This document shows positions 1 through 11,098 of a DNA stretch of 64,000 nucleotides, piece after piece. The stretch lies in NCBI GenBank assembly GCA_013180625.2, contig SNVD02015884.1:868001-932000 (forward strand), given 5' to 3'. The notes beneath the pieces are model-generated. The model ran no database searches and was not told the origin of the DNA. It was given only the letters and a program-made list of their open reading frames with translations. This DNA comes from Boswellia sacra. Its lineage: Eukaryota > Streptophyta > Magnoliopsida > Sapindales > Burseraceae. The translations under genes and the position numbers were made by a program. The first letter of the stretch is position 1, and each line of letters opens with the position of its first letter.

Positions 1-1235
1 ATTGAAAGAGGAGGATCTAGCTTCAACTTTTGAAGAAACGCAGACAGTTCCAAATGCTCCTGATAATACGCCTCCTGGTGGAGGTCAGCTGGTAGTTATA
101 GTACATGAAGCTCAAGATGTTGAAGGGAAGCACCACACAAATCCATTTGTACGAATTCTTTTCAGAGGGGAAGAGAGAAAAACTAAGGTATTGTAGCACT
201 AGACTAGCACCTTAAAAAAAAAATATATGAATAATATTTTTATAAGTTTATTTAAATCTTATCAGTTAAGCTTCAAATAAGCCTGAAAAACTCTGGTTGT
301 AGTGAACTCTTCCATTTTTTTTTCACAATATTTGTTTTCTCTGGAAGAGTTGAGGTCTTATAGTCGGTGTAATTTTGTTACACTTTCAAAGGAAGTCTAC
401 CAAATCTTATATTTTGGTTTCCTTCACACAAACGTTTTATTGTTTTATGTTATTAATTACCACTGTTATTCTACTATTTGGTAGACTCCTTTTTATGCTC
501 TCACCAATGATTGGACTGCATATGAATGGGTCATGATGGTGGGTCTTTTACTGATGCAGTATGTCAAGAAGAATAGAGATCCAAGATGGGAAGAGGAGTT
601 CGACTTCATCCTGGAGGAGGCTCCCATTAAAGATAGACTACATGTGGAAGTCGTTAGCACCTCATCGAGGATTGGACTGCTGCATCCAAAGGTACTGTTT
701 ACTGCTCATAATCCTATCATTTTCATCTAATAAAAGAAATGAAGCACAGGAGGGGTCACAGGTGATAGGAGTGCTGTTGGAAGAAGAGTGTTCCATCCTG
801 GTGGTGTTGAATTGTTGATTGTATCTATGAAGTGCCGTCTTTTTATTATCCTCCTTTTATCTACTGCATTAAAGTTTTTGTGATCTGGCCCTCATTATGT
901 AAAGGAAAAGAGAAGAAAAGAAAAAGCTAATAGAATCTTCACAACTGGCTAATTTGCTGCATTCCTACATCAACTTAAAGATATTTTTGGCTTGTTCTTG
1001 ATGAGTTTTACTCAAATAAATCACCTCAACACATCTTGCTTGTCATTTTTTCGTCTTCGGTAATCAGGAAGTTCTGGGGTACGTTGACATCAATCTTTCT
1101 GACGTCGTTAGCAACAAGCGAATCAATGAGAAATACCATCTTATCGACTCAAAGAATGGGCGGATCCAGATTGAGTTGCAGTGGAGAACTCGACCTCCTA
1201 CTCCTGCTCCTACTCCTACTCCTGCTCCTGCATGA
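1..1235 (+). CDS. SYT1-like: Synaptotagmin (SYT1-like), C-terminal part
   Basis: Only the 3' end of the gene is in the window. Three exons are visible: 1-187 (base 1 ends a codon begun outside), 560-691 and 1068-1235 with stop TGA at 1233-1235; both introns are GT-AG and fall between codons. The product is the second C2 domain of a plant synaptotagmin, a protein of ER-plasma membrane contact sites that binds phospholipid. Family marks are LVVIVHEAQDVEG, the NPFVRILFRGEERKTK strand, KKNRDPRWEEEF and the final YHLIDSKNGRIQIELQWR block, close to Arabidopsis SYT1. The visible part is 161 residues. The N-terminal membrane anchor, SMP domain and first C2 domain must lie to the left. Odd point: after the conserved end the protein runs on into a Pro/Thr/Ala tail (PTPAPTPTPAPA) encoded by a triplet-type repeat that reaches the stop codon. 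Confidence 0.93.
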
Positions 1236-3535
1236 GCATGGTAATCATCTCTCTCTTTTTCCATTTATTGGAATTCTTTTATGTACTTTCAGTACAGTGC
1301 TGCAGAAGGAAGACTTCACTTTCTAGTTGGGGCTTGAAAGAATCATTTGTTTGTTGCTTTTGTATATGATTGTAACAGTAATAGTAAATACAACTAAAAT
1401 TCCTTGTGATTTTAAGCTTGTTCGCATTTCATGTTTCCTTTCGGCTTACTGTAAATCAACGCTAGGAGATGATTTTGGTTTGTGATCACTCAAGTATTCT
1501 TGCGGACAACTCTTAAGGGGTTGCATTTTTCATGGTCAATTGCTTTGCTTTCTACCTTTATTTTCAGGTTCCGAAAATAAATCTTTTATTTTTTACTAGA
1601 CAAAATGTCATTGAATGAGAAGATAATAATGAACGGGTGAAGTTATGATAAATTGTGTTGGGGAGTAGTTTTAACTGTGTATTAAGTTACAGACATTAAA
1701 AATCGTATGGTATTTAAAGATGGAGACATTTTGTTATAAAAGTTATGTTGATATTTATATTTAATAAATATTTATTAGTAAATGGAGTTTATCAACAAAA
1801 TTTTAAATAGAGAATACAGTTGGCGATATACAGTACAATTCCTTTGACGGCACGGTCTTAGGTCTTTCTGTGTTTTTGTTATTATCCCCAGCGCTGTGTT
1901 GTAATTTGCTCTAAATGCGAAGTTCTACTATTAGTCAAAACCATCACGTCTATATAATTACCGATTTTTTTGGATATTAACATAAATTGATTTGATCAAA
2001 CTTTAAACTTACATAAAAGGGAAAATTAAAACAATGTCTTAAATTTTAGTGTGGATTAAGTGTTGAACACTATCCATCGAATGTCGAAACACTGTTAAGC
2101 ACTGTTTGACACATTTATCGATGACAATCAGACAATATAGACCACAAATGTTCATTATTGAAGCCCGTTGTTCAATCCAATATAGGCAAGTCTCCTCGTG
2201 TGGGGCAAGTCTGCTCTTGTATTTTAACAATATAGGCATTGACCCCGTTGTCCCGATATCCTGTTCGCTGGGGGGTTGCAGCCCTTGAATTGAACGGAAG
2301 TATGACACATCCATTCTAAAGAAGTTGTCAACTTTATTAACGTCTGGTTCACTGCCTCCAACTTTGTTCGGGTCAATAATTGCAATCTTGAGGACTTGGC
2401 TACGTAGAACATCTTAGTCCCAATCCCAATCCCAATCCCTTGGGATTTTCAACCTACACTTGAGGCTCTAAAGACTGACGGGTAAGCATAAGTGTGGGAT
2501 GAATAAAAATAATAACACAGGCAATACCAACAAATAGTCGAGTTGAGAGCAGCATTGTGAAGTCAGTGCAACTTGTGTGCAAGCATACGGCTTGGTGGTC
2601 CGTTACTCTCAGGCATATGTGATTTTAGGGACTTGGAGGGCTGAACATGTTGATCTTAATTCAGGATTTTATGTGGTTCGTGGCCAAAAATGTTGAGCTG
2701 AATTTAAGATTTTATGTGGTTCGTGATACAACTACACCATAGAATCATAGAATGTTGTCTAATTCCTGATCTTGTACTTGTTGGATTGTTCGAGGGCTCA
2801 GCCAATGGCCGAGACGGTTTGGCAAGTTGGCTCTCTTTGAGGGCATTAACCTACTTCCTGAACGTATACTCACATATGCCCGGAATCAATTAACGCAGTA
2901 ACGCATCCAAATTTTATTTTATTTTTTGTTTTATTTACTACAATAGTAAAAAGTATAAAAAAAGTTGCGTGAGAATGATAAAAATATTCCATAAAAACCG
3001 AATTTTTACTCTGTGTAGGAGCAAGGAAGCTATAAGTAATGCAACTATGAATTTCATAACACCGGTGGCATGACTAACACATGAAAGTCAGACGACAAGT
3101 GGTGTTTCCAGTGACGGACAGGGAGGGAACAACAGCCGAAAACGGCTGCTAATATCCCCAGCAAGTTGAGGAGCAAAATGAGGAATCTGCCCAAGGCAGC
3201 GCTCGCGTTTAAGTAGCTAAGGTCAATTACTAGAAAAGTTGAGGGAAAAACTTGAGTTCTTTCGACCAAGATTTAACGCTTTATAGCGTTTCATGCCTTA
3301 AAATTAATGCTACCATGACTACTTCAAATTGAAAATTAAACAACATAAGAATTGTCCATCTTTTCTCAACAGATTCGTCATTTTTTTTTTTAATCTCTTA
3401 TCATGCAAAAGTATAACAAATACAATTCCCTTACGCCCTTTAAGTTGTGGCATCACGGTGACTGTGACCATATTAATTCTGCCACTTTCTATAGTGTATT
3501 GGATGGCCAATTATCTGACAACATTAAAACGATTA
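1236..3535. other. Intergenic spacer
   Basis: This spacer lies between the synaptotagmin 3' end and the small peptide gene. The first 300 bases should include the synaptotagmin 3' UTR. The rest is ordinary AT-rich DNA with a more GC-balanced patch near 2040-2900 that has no open frame worth calling. I saw no RNA gene or clear transposon end. Confidence 0.5.
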
Positions 3536-3915
3536 TTAACGGCGACAAGCACGATTATGATTGTAATTTCCACAACTCTCCCTAACGCCACCGGTAGTCG
3601 CAGATGGGGGTACGCGACCGGTAGTCGCAGATGGAGATGTTGTTGATGTACTTCCACGAACTCCTGATTTGTTTTGTCCACTATTCCCGCTTTCTCCATT
3701 TGCATCTTCTGCATGAACAATCAAGAATAGTTAATATATATAGTCAACATATATATAGACTAACGAGGGAAAGCAAATTAATGGCTAAAAAGTACCACTT
3801 AACTATGAGCATCGGCCAATTTGCGCGCAACTGTTCCTTGTGGAATGAAGATGATTGACGCCAAGAGAAAGCAACAGAAGGCTAGAGTAAAACGAGCTGA
3901 TCCCATGCTATTCAT
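3536..3915 (-). CDS. Small secreted cysteine-containing peptide, unknown family
   Basis: Two-exon gene read on the minus strand: exon 1 from 3915 to 3804, exon 2 from 3708 to 3536 (stop TAA at 3538-3536). Exon 1 ends with one base of a codon at a GT donor (3803-3802); exon 2 follows a GCAG acceptor and the phase matches exactly, giving 94 residues. Residues 1-30 look like a classic signal peptide (hydrophobic run TLAFCCFLLASIIFI, then a small-residue cleavage region around TVA-RK). The predicted mature part is short, polar and rich in Ser, Thr and Gly, with a nine-residue tandem repeat (SATTGRVPP / SATTGGVRE) from a 27-bp DNA repeat. It ends with a C-x8-C motif and two basic residues (CGNYNHNRACRR). 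This architecture suits a processed signalling peptide; I cannot assign it to RALF, CLE, PSK, PIP or another named family. Upstream on this strand are a TATA-like box and W-box/G-box motifs. The role is inference; the gene structure is seen directly. Confidence 0.68.
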
Positions 3916-3975
3916 TCCGCTCTAGATGGTGAATGGGCCTTTACAACTTAGAGTTGTAATCATGATCTCTTCTCC

Positions 3976-4112
3976 TTTTATAATTGATATGATAAATGGG
4001 TGGTTTTGAGACCTGATTGGGTCAATGACTCATCAATCCACTCCAAGATTCAGAGTCTAACAGTCTCTCCACGTGCATCAAGTTGGCTGAAACTATTTTG
4101 GAGAAATTGACC
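3976..4112 (-). promoter_or_regulatory. Probable promoter of the small peptide gene
   Basis: Read on the minus strand, AATTATAAAAG (3986-3976) is a good TATA box about 60-70 bases before the ATG at 3915. Further upstream lie a W-box TTGACC (4025-4020, minus strand), a TGACTCA element (4026-4032), a perfect G-box core CACGTG (4070-4075) and a second TTGACC (4107-4112, plus strand). WRKY factors bind W-boxes and bZIP/bHLH factors bind G-boxes. Their clustering suggests stress or immune control; that is inference from short motifs. Confidence 0.45.
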
Positions 4113-5267
4113 CCGTCGATAAATAAAACAAATTTCGAGGACCTATAACTCATTTTGAACGGAAGAATGTCAATTGTTTTGTGGTGCATAATTCTTGTAA
4201 ATGATTCCACGTTATCGCTTCGAAAGATTGAGACTTAATTGACTTATTAATTAATTATAAATCGATTTGGTTACGGATCGTGTTAAAGTAGTTTTGTGTT
4301 ATATTAAATTATGTTAATATAAATTTGATCAGATAATTTATTGAATCTAAATCTTGAAACCCAAAATTAACTATTAACTGTTAACCTATTACTCAAATTC
4401 AACCCATTTAACTTATTTTTTATTTTTCAATTAGACAATATTATAACATGATTTATAAGAATTCTAAACATAAAACATAATTAATAGTTTATAAATTTAA
4501 TATTTAACGAATATTTTAAAATATTATGAAATATCTAAATTTAATATAATACAAAAATATAAAGAAAGTTTTGTATCCAATCAAATGACTAAGTTCTTAT
4601 TTTGTGTACTTTTGCAGCTAAACATATGACTGAGCTCTTGTTTTACGTGAAACATGCTTTTCTGACCAAACTGATAAAATAACTGTATTAAAATAATTTT
4701 AATTATGTTAAATATAATTATAATTAATATTTGTAATAATATGTTATATTTTATTATATATTTGATATATTAAAAATAAATTTATTAAATTATTATTTTT
4801 ACTAATGGGTTAAACAGATTTTTATATGATAAATCTAAATATGATCAAATATAAAAAATATTTTATCTTATTAACTTATTAATAATTTGATACGATAATA
4901 TTAGATTTAAAATATAATTTTATTAAATAAATTTATATCGTGTTAGTGATTCGTATAGGATTTGTCAAAGTCTAATTATAAAGATTCCACCACGTCAAAT
5001 AATTAGTAATCAAGGCAATTATCGATTATTTTGATAGGAAAATTAAGAAAACAACGTCATCTTTGGGTTATTTTATTTCTGATCAATAATTGGATGCCAC
5101 GTAAGAATCTCAATCAACGTAAGATGAGGTCGACTGGATTTGATCAGAACAACATCAGTTCACCTAATCTTATACGATAGGTCCCTCTTCACTGGTCATC
5201 ATTTCCTTCTCACGAAAACCAAAAGCGCTTGTAACTGTCACAGTTAGTGAAGAAAGCTTGAGCTTCC
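4113..5267. other. AT-rich spacer with probable decayed repeat
   Basis: From about 4230 to 4990 the DNA is extremely AT-rich. It begins and ends with weakly inverted similar stretches (ATCGTGTTA near 4277 and the GTGTTAGTGATTCG region near 4940), as in an old non-autonomous DNA transposon, but no clean ends or target duplication can be drawn. The last 200 bases should hold the promoter and 5' UTR of the ascorbate peroxidase gene. Confidence 0.35.
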
Positions 5268-8200
5268 ATGGCTTTACCGGTTGTTGACACCGAGTACCTA
5301 AAGGAGATCGATAAGGCTCGTCGCGATCTCCGTGCTCTCATCGCCTACAAGAACTGCGCTCCTATCATGCTCCGTTTAGCGTACTCTCTCTCTCTCTCTC
5401 TCTCTCTCTCCGCCTTCCTGTTGGATTTAAAAAAAAAAAATCACGCAAGAAAATTTAAAGGAAACTTGTTGTAAACTCTTTTATTTGTTTTTTTTAATTT
5501 TAAAATATTAATTTATTATTATTATTTTTGGTTTGAAGGTGGCACGACGCTGGAACGTATGACGCGAAGACGAAGACCGGTGGAGCAAATGGCTCCATAA
5601 GGTGTGAAGAGGAGTACTCTCATGGCTCCAACAATGGCTTGAAAATCGCTATTGACTTCTGTGGTGAGCTTTCTATCTATCTCTTCATCGATGTAACAGT
5701 TCAATTAGATGGTTGGATTTTTACGATGATTGAATATTTGATCATTTTCGGCTTCATTGAGTAAGTTTGAAGTAAGCTTGCCGGGTATTTATCTATCAAT
5801 GTAACAGTTAATTAGCTGATAAGATTGGCGATGACATTGAAAATGATTGTTCAATCAAATCATTTCATGTAATTTGAATATTATCAATCATCCTTGTAGT
5901 TAACAAGAGAAAATAAATGTATATGTAATCAATAACTATACATATACAAGCACAACCTGACCTATATATAATGTTACGTGGCACATAATCATTGGATTGG
6001 ATGGCGTTTACTGCATGTTTATTTAAAAATCTTTTATCTGTTTTTCATTTGTACCTCTTTGTTAATCCATGTCATTTTATGTTTTATGACTTAGGTTGTG
6101 TAGCTTGATTGTATATCTGGTATTATTCATATGTAATATGATTTTGTTAGGCTGAAATATGGATAATGTGATACATTTATGGTGCCCAAGAATTTCTTTT
6201 CCCTGTCTATTCGAATATTCAGTCTTTATGGATATACTGTTATATCATTATTCCTATGAAATCATGCTATGTTTGTATTAATTTTAAAATATTACTGATA
6301 ATGATGGTGGTAGTTAGTCGATGAAAGAGAAAATATATGCATTCGTCATAGATGTAGATGTTGTGGTAGCATTGTCAAGATTTTCACAGGCACGAGGGAT
6401 GCAGAATGATGACATGTTAATTTTTGCTGGGGATGGAATACATATAATTAAACTCTTTAATAACAAATCATGAGCTTCACAAGATCTGAAACCTTATGTT
6501 AAGGAGCCTGTTGCATGTCATTAGGGTCAAGGCTAGTTGATGAGACACTTACCTTCTTGATCAAAAGTAGGTCCGACTCAATCGCATGTTTCAGTTTTAT
6601 TAGTAGGCACTGGATATATCGGTGGTATGCACTTATTAGCTTGAGCTGCAGAGGAAGTCCGTGTGCTTTAGTTTAAAGGAACTAAATAGACTGTTATTCA
6701 TTAGATTTGAATAAGTAGATCTGTGAATATCTGTGTGCATGGTATTTTTTTTTTTTATTTAGAGATAAAGACATTAGGTTGTAAGAACCTGTCTGAATTC
6801 TTTTGCTAAGCACAGAAATCTTATGAAATGAAAGAGAAACCCGGACATTTAGTGATTCTACATGTGTGCTCTGTGGATCAATATTAATTTCTTTCATCTT
6901 ATCTACATTCGTTGAAGAATGTTGGTGTTAGATGCTATTTCACATCAAATGAACTTTGTAATTGTGCTAGGAAAAACTCCCCTCTCTAGTCTCAAAGAGT
7001 AGAATTGCATATGGAAATGCTTCATCTGCTCTACACTGGAAAACATATTGTATGACATTTTTAATTATGCGAGTCATTGAGATGCAAAATTTAATTAATT
7101 TTACGTGGGAACCCTGTAAAAAATGAGTTAACAGATTGATTTGGTTTTGAGTTGTTGTTAACATCATGCTTTGTTTCATATGCCAGAAGAAGTGAAGGCT
7201 AAACATCCAAAGATAACGTATGCTGACCTTTACCAGGTGACTACGTAATTGAAATAGTTTGTTGTTTACGGATTAGATTTAGAGTTTTCCTTGGAGCCCA
7301 TCCTTGTATATGTGCTTTTGATAGTGGCTGCTTCCCCTCTGATACTTGTTAATATATTTTACGTAACAAAAGAGAAAAGAAGAAGAACAATGGACTCAGT
7401 CGATATGACTAGTTATAATGTACTATGTCCAGCCAATCTTTACAAGTATTATAATATAATTGTGAAAATACGCAGATTTTCTTTATCATTTCCTTAAAAT
7501 GCAGAGTGGCTTTTCTACTGTTTACCATAGATTGATATTAAGACTCGGATCAATATTGAAAAACTGAAGGGCCATCATGAGTTATATGGGAATGACATGG
7601 AATGGTTTAGTTGACAAATAAGTGCAAATTTGGAGGAATTTTATAAATCTTACGGAATGTGGACATTCCGTATGCACTATATTGTTGCATGCCCTGTCAT
7701 TGTCAGACTGAATTTTCATTAAGCTTAATAACAGTATGGTATTCATATCTCACATTATTTAGGGCTTTCAAAAATTGAAACTGAATTTCTTTATAATGAT
7801 TAGTTTGGTTTCTCTTTTTTTTTAGCTTGCAGGCGTTGTTGCAGTTGAGGTCACTGGAGGTCCCACCATTGACTTTGTTCCTGGTAGAAAGGTATTAGAT
7901 TGTGGCTTCTTCAAAATATAGCTTGTATCATAGATCAATTCTAAGGGAATTGCTTGTACTTTTTTTTTTTTTTCCTAGGATTCAAAAACTTGCCCAAAGG
8001 AAGGGCGTCTTCCGGATGCCAAGCAAGGTAACCTAGATCTTCATGTCATGATCACTTAATAAAATCATGGAGCTATTTTATGAATGACACATTTTTTATT
8101 TTGTGATTTGTTTGATGATCTGTCATGAATAACATTTTTAAAGCAAACGGCACCTGGAAGTATGGTTATGTGTACTTAACATGACTAGATGATTATTGCT

Positions 8201-10391
8201 GTTGCCTCTTCTTATAATTTGCTTTTATAACATCATGCTATGCTGTGTTTACCCCTAGTCATTCGAGGCGAAGGATTTGATAACATTTGGAATCTTATAT
8301 TTATTATTCCTTGCTCATTCATGTGATGTCTTTTATTATACCTGTATGGTGTGTCTTATATCAGTGGGGTTATCATTACTTATTATACAAACTTCCTGTC
8401 AGAAGGGATAAAGAAGAAGATACAATTCTGAGAAACTAAGCGTACATATGTTTGTTGATTAGAGTGGAAAATATGTTAATTAATGCATTTTTAGAATGGT
8501 AAATTTAGGGTTGGCCTTGATGGCACATAGATTGCCACTTCTTGATGTGCCAGTTAAGCATGGCACTTAATCAAACTTGGCATGGGCTCATGCATTATGA
8601 AAGTCCTGAATTAAGTTTATGGAGCACAAAGAAACCAACAAGACTGTGATTAAAATAATATGTCTATGGCATATTATGTCCAACAGCATTGGAGGGAGTT
8701 TTTTTTTAAATTTTTTTAAGGCCATGAAAAGTCCAAGTTACCATGCACATATTAATTTATGGCGTTATATATGTACATGTAGGACTAGTAGGTAAATATA
8801 AAGTTTTTTTTTTTTTTTGGTATATTTGGTTGGTAGGTGCACCTCATCTAAAGGATATCTTTTACCGGATGGGTCTATCTGACAAGGATATAGTAGCACT
8901 TTCAGGGGGCCATACTCTGGTAACTCTTTCAACATTACTTTAAGTTAATTCTCTCAATATGTAACAATATCTAAGATTATTCATGGTGGATATGTGGTAC
9001 TAAACACTTTTGGTTGGGTGCCATGGTGTAGGGAAGGGCACATCCAGAGAGATCAGGTTTTGATGGTCCTTGGACAAGAGAACCTCTGAAGTTTGATAAC
9101 TCATATTTCGTGTAAGGTCTAAACTAGGTTTGGCAAAATCTCTCTTATCATCTTTGTTGGAGTTATGTGGATTATGATCTCATTCAAATTGCTTTCAATT
9201 ATGGTTGCTTGCAGGGAACTGCTTAATGGGGAATCTGAAGGGTTGCTAAAACTTCCAACAGACAAGGCTTTATTGGATGACCCTGCATTCCGTCCTTATG
9301 TTGAGTTATATGCAAAGGTATCCTGCAGTTATCTCAATCAAATGACCTCATTATTAACCAGGCTTGGTTCAGTGAAGAAATAAATTTCATTGTAGCAGAG
9401 AATCGCATCTGATGAATTTTTTAATGCTGTTAAAAACACAGTCTTGTTGCAGTTGCTGATTATGGCAATATTCCCTTGTAGAACTTTTTGATTTGCTAGT
9501 CCACAAGGCCCACATATGCACCCATAGAAATGTCAGATTCTGAGGCATATGTCGACTACATTTTGGGCCATTAATCAGATAGGTCGTTTGAACTAGTGAG
9601 CCCATTGATAAATAGGTTGGGTCTGGATTAAGACCTGTATTTGGCCAACCTGAAAACGTGGCTGTTTGTTTGTTATTTTATCATTATTATTACTATTATT
9701 TATTGTTGTGTCATGCCCACCTTTGTGGAAAGCTATTTTCATCATTTTCTCGGGTAAAAATTTAAAAGTCTGGCTGTGGATCATTCCTTGACAATTAGTG
9801 TGGTATTTTTCGTACTGTTTGAGCTTACCTGAACTGGATTAAATGTGGCTCATTGCTGCTGCTATGATACAGTGTACCTCTTCAAAGTGGCATGAGCATG
9901 ACCATCTATATTGGGTATATTAATAAATTTGTTCTCTGCCAAAAGCCTAACTGTTACCTAACTATGACCCAACTCCGCACTGTTGCATAGCTAGTTTGAT
10001 TGAACTTGTGTTTAAGTGGCGTTTCACTACCACTTTTTCTTTAATTAGGAAAACGTTTTTTTTTTAAATAATAATTTTTTTTTAAAATTTATGGTTGTAA
10101 TTTGTTGCTAGATCCTGTTTCGACTTATTTCTGATATATCTTTTTCCACAACTATCATTGGTTCCTCCCTTATTCTTCCTAATTTCTGGCCCATGGCAGG
10201 ATGAGGATGCTTTCTTCAGGGACTATGCGGCATCACACAAGAAACTTTCGGAACTTGGGTTTTCTCCTAGTTCCTCCAAAAAAGTTCAAAGTGACTGTAC
10301 AATATTGGCTCAAAGCGCTGTTGGAGTTGCAGTGACAGCTGCGGTTGTGATCATAAGCTACTTATATGAAGTTCGCAAAAGGATGAAGTGA
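5268..10391 (+). CDS. APX3: Peroxisomal membrane-bound L-ascorbate peroxidase
   Basis: Nine exons: 5268-5380, 5539-5663, 7187-7236, 7826-7891, 7979-8027, 8837-8919, 9032-9111, 9215-9317, 10200-10391; they join to 286 residues, the usual length for APX3. The enzyme reduces hydrogen peroxide to water using ascorbate and belongs to class I haem peroxidases. Visible key residues: distal Arg36, Trp39 and His40 (in LRLAWHDAG), proximal haem ligand His160 ([19 protein letters not shown]), ascorbate-site Arg169, Trp176, and Asp205, which hydrogen-bonds the proximal His. The last exon encodes a linker, a single membrane span ([16 protein letters not shown]) and a basic tail VRKRMK, the targeting signal of peroxisomal tail-anchored APX; cytosolic forms lack this. 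The start was chosen because [21 protein letters not shown] matches the family's N-terminus. Intron 1 opens with GTAC followed at once by a CT microsatellite. Confidence 0.96.
5383..5411 (+). repeat. (CT)n microsatellite at start of APX3 intron 1
   Basis: About 14 CT units begin three bases into the intron, replacing the usual purine-rich 5' splice-site context (GTACTCTCT instead of GTAAGT). The downstream acceptor and reading phase fit, so the donor is accepted. Confidence 0.85.
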
Positions 10392-10902
10392 ACAAAAAAG
10401 ATTACTTCATGTATGTTGGATGTTGCAATATAGACTCCCTTATTTTTTAGTACAATTTAGCCTCTGGATTCTCCAGCCAAGTGCTGCGTAGTTGTGATTC
10501 TTATAGATACATCTTATAGGTATTCTGAAGCTCCCCGAGCTACATCTACGTCTACGTGAACCATCTGAAAGATAAATAAGATGTTTTCCCACTTTGAAGC
10601 AATCATTGATTGCATTTGAGTTGTTGCTCATACCATCTTGTTTGCTTATGAAATTTTGGTAAATTATCAAGTGGGCTATTTTATGATAAGGTAGAAAATG
10701 TAATGATTGTTTTAGTTTCCTGTTCAATTCAAAAATTTTACAGGACTCACCTCCCATGTTAGACTAAAGTTTATTTCTCATTCATTAGATAGTAAAGATC
10801 ACCAAGCTCATGAATTGTTGTCGAAGTTATTTCAATTCCAAGATCTCAAATTGATCCGAGATCTCTTATTGAATTGGTTATTCAGTAATATTCTCAATAT
10901 AA

Positions 10903-11098
10903 CAAATGTTAGACTTATAATATTCATATGGTATAAGTTCTATAACATAAATTGTTAAAATATGACGTGACAATTTAAGTAGTAAAATTGAAGTATAATT
11001 TTTTACATCCATTTTGCATTTTTTCTTTGATATGTAGTTTGTCACGTTATATTATAGAGTTTATATTATAATAATATTATACGTCTAGTATTACTCTT
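10903..11098. mobile_element. MITE, family 1 copy A
   Basis: The left end (AATGTTAGACTTATAATATT) and the right end read backwards (AATACTAGACGTATAATATT) form long imperfect terminal inverted repeats around an AT-rich core of about 200 bases. The same end pattern recurs near 17647, 29608, 46303 and 62945. There is no coding capacity. The exact borders are uncertain. Confidence 0.5.

Noticed and set aside
3054..3269. Minus-strand open frame with hydrophobic run, and a nearby signal-like start MKFIVALLIASLLLH
   Set aside because: The frames do not join through plausible splice sites, and no conserved motif or promoter pairing was found; AT-rich DNA often gives hydrophobic runs.
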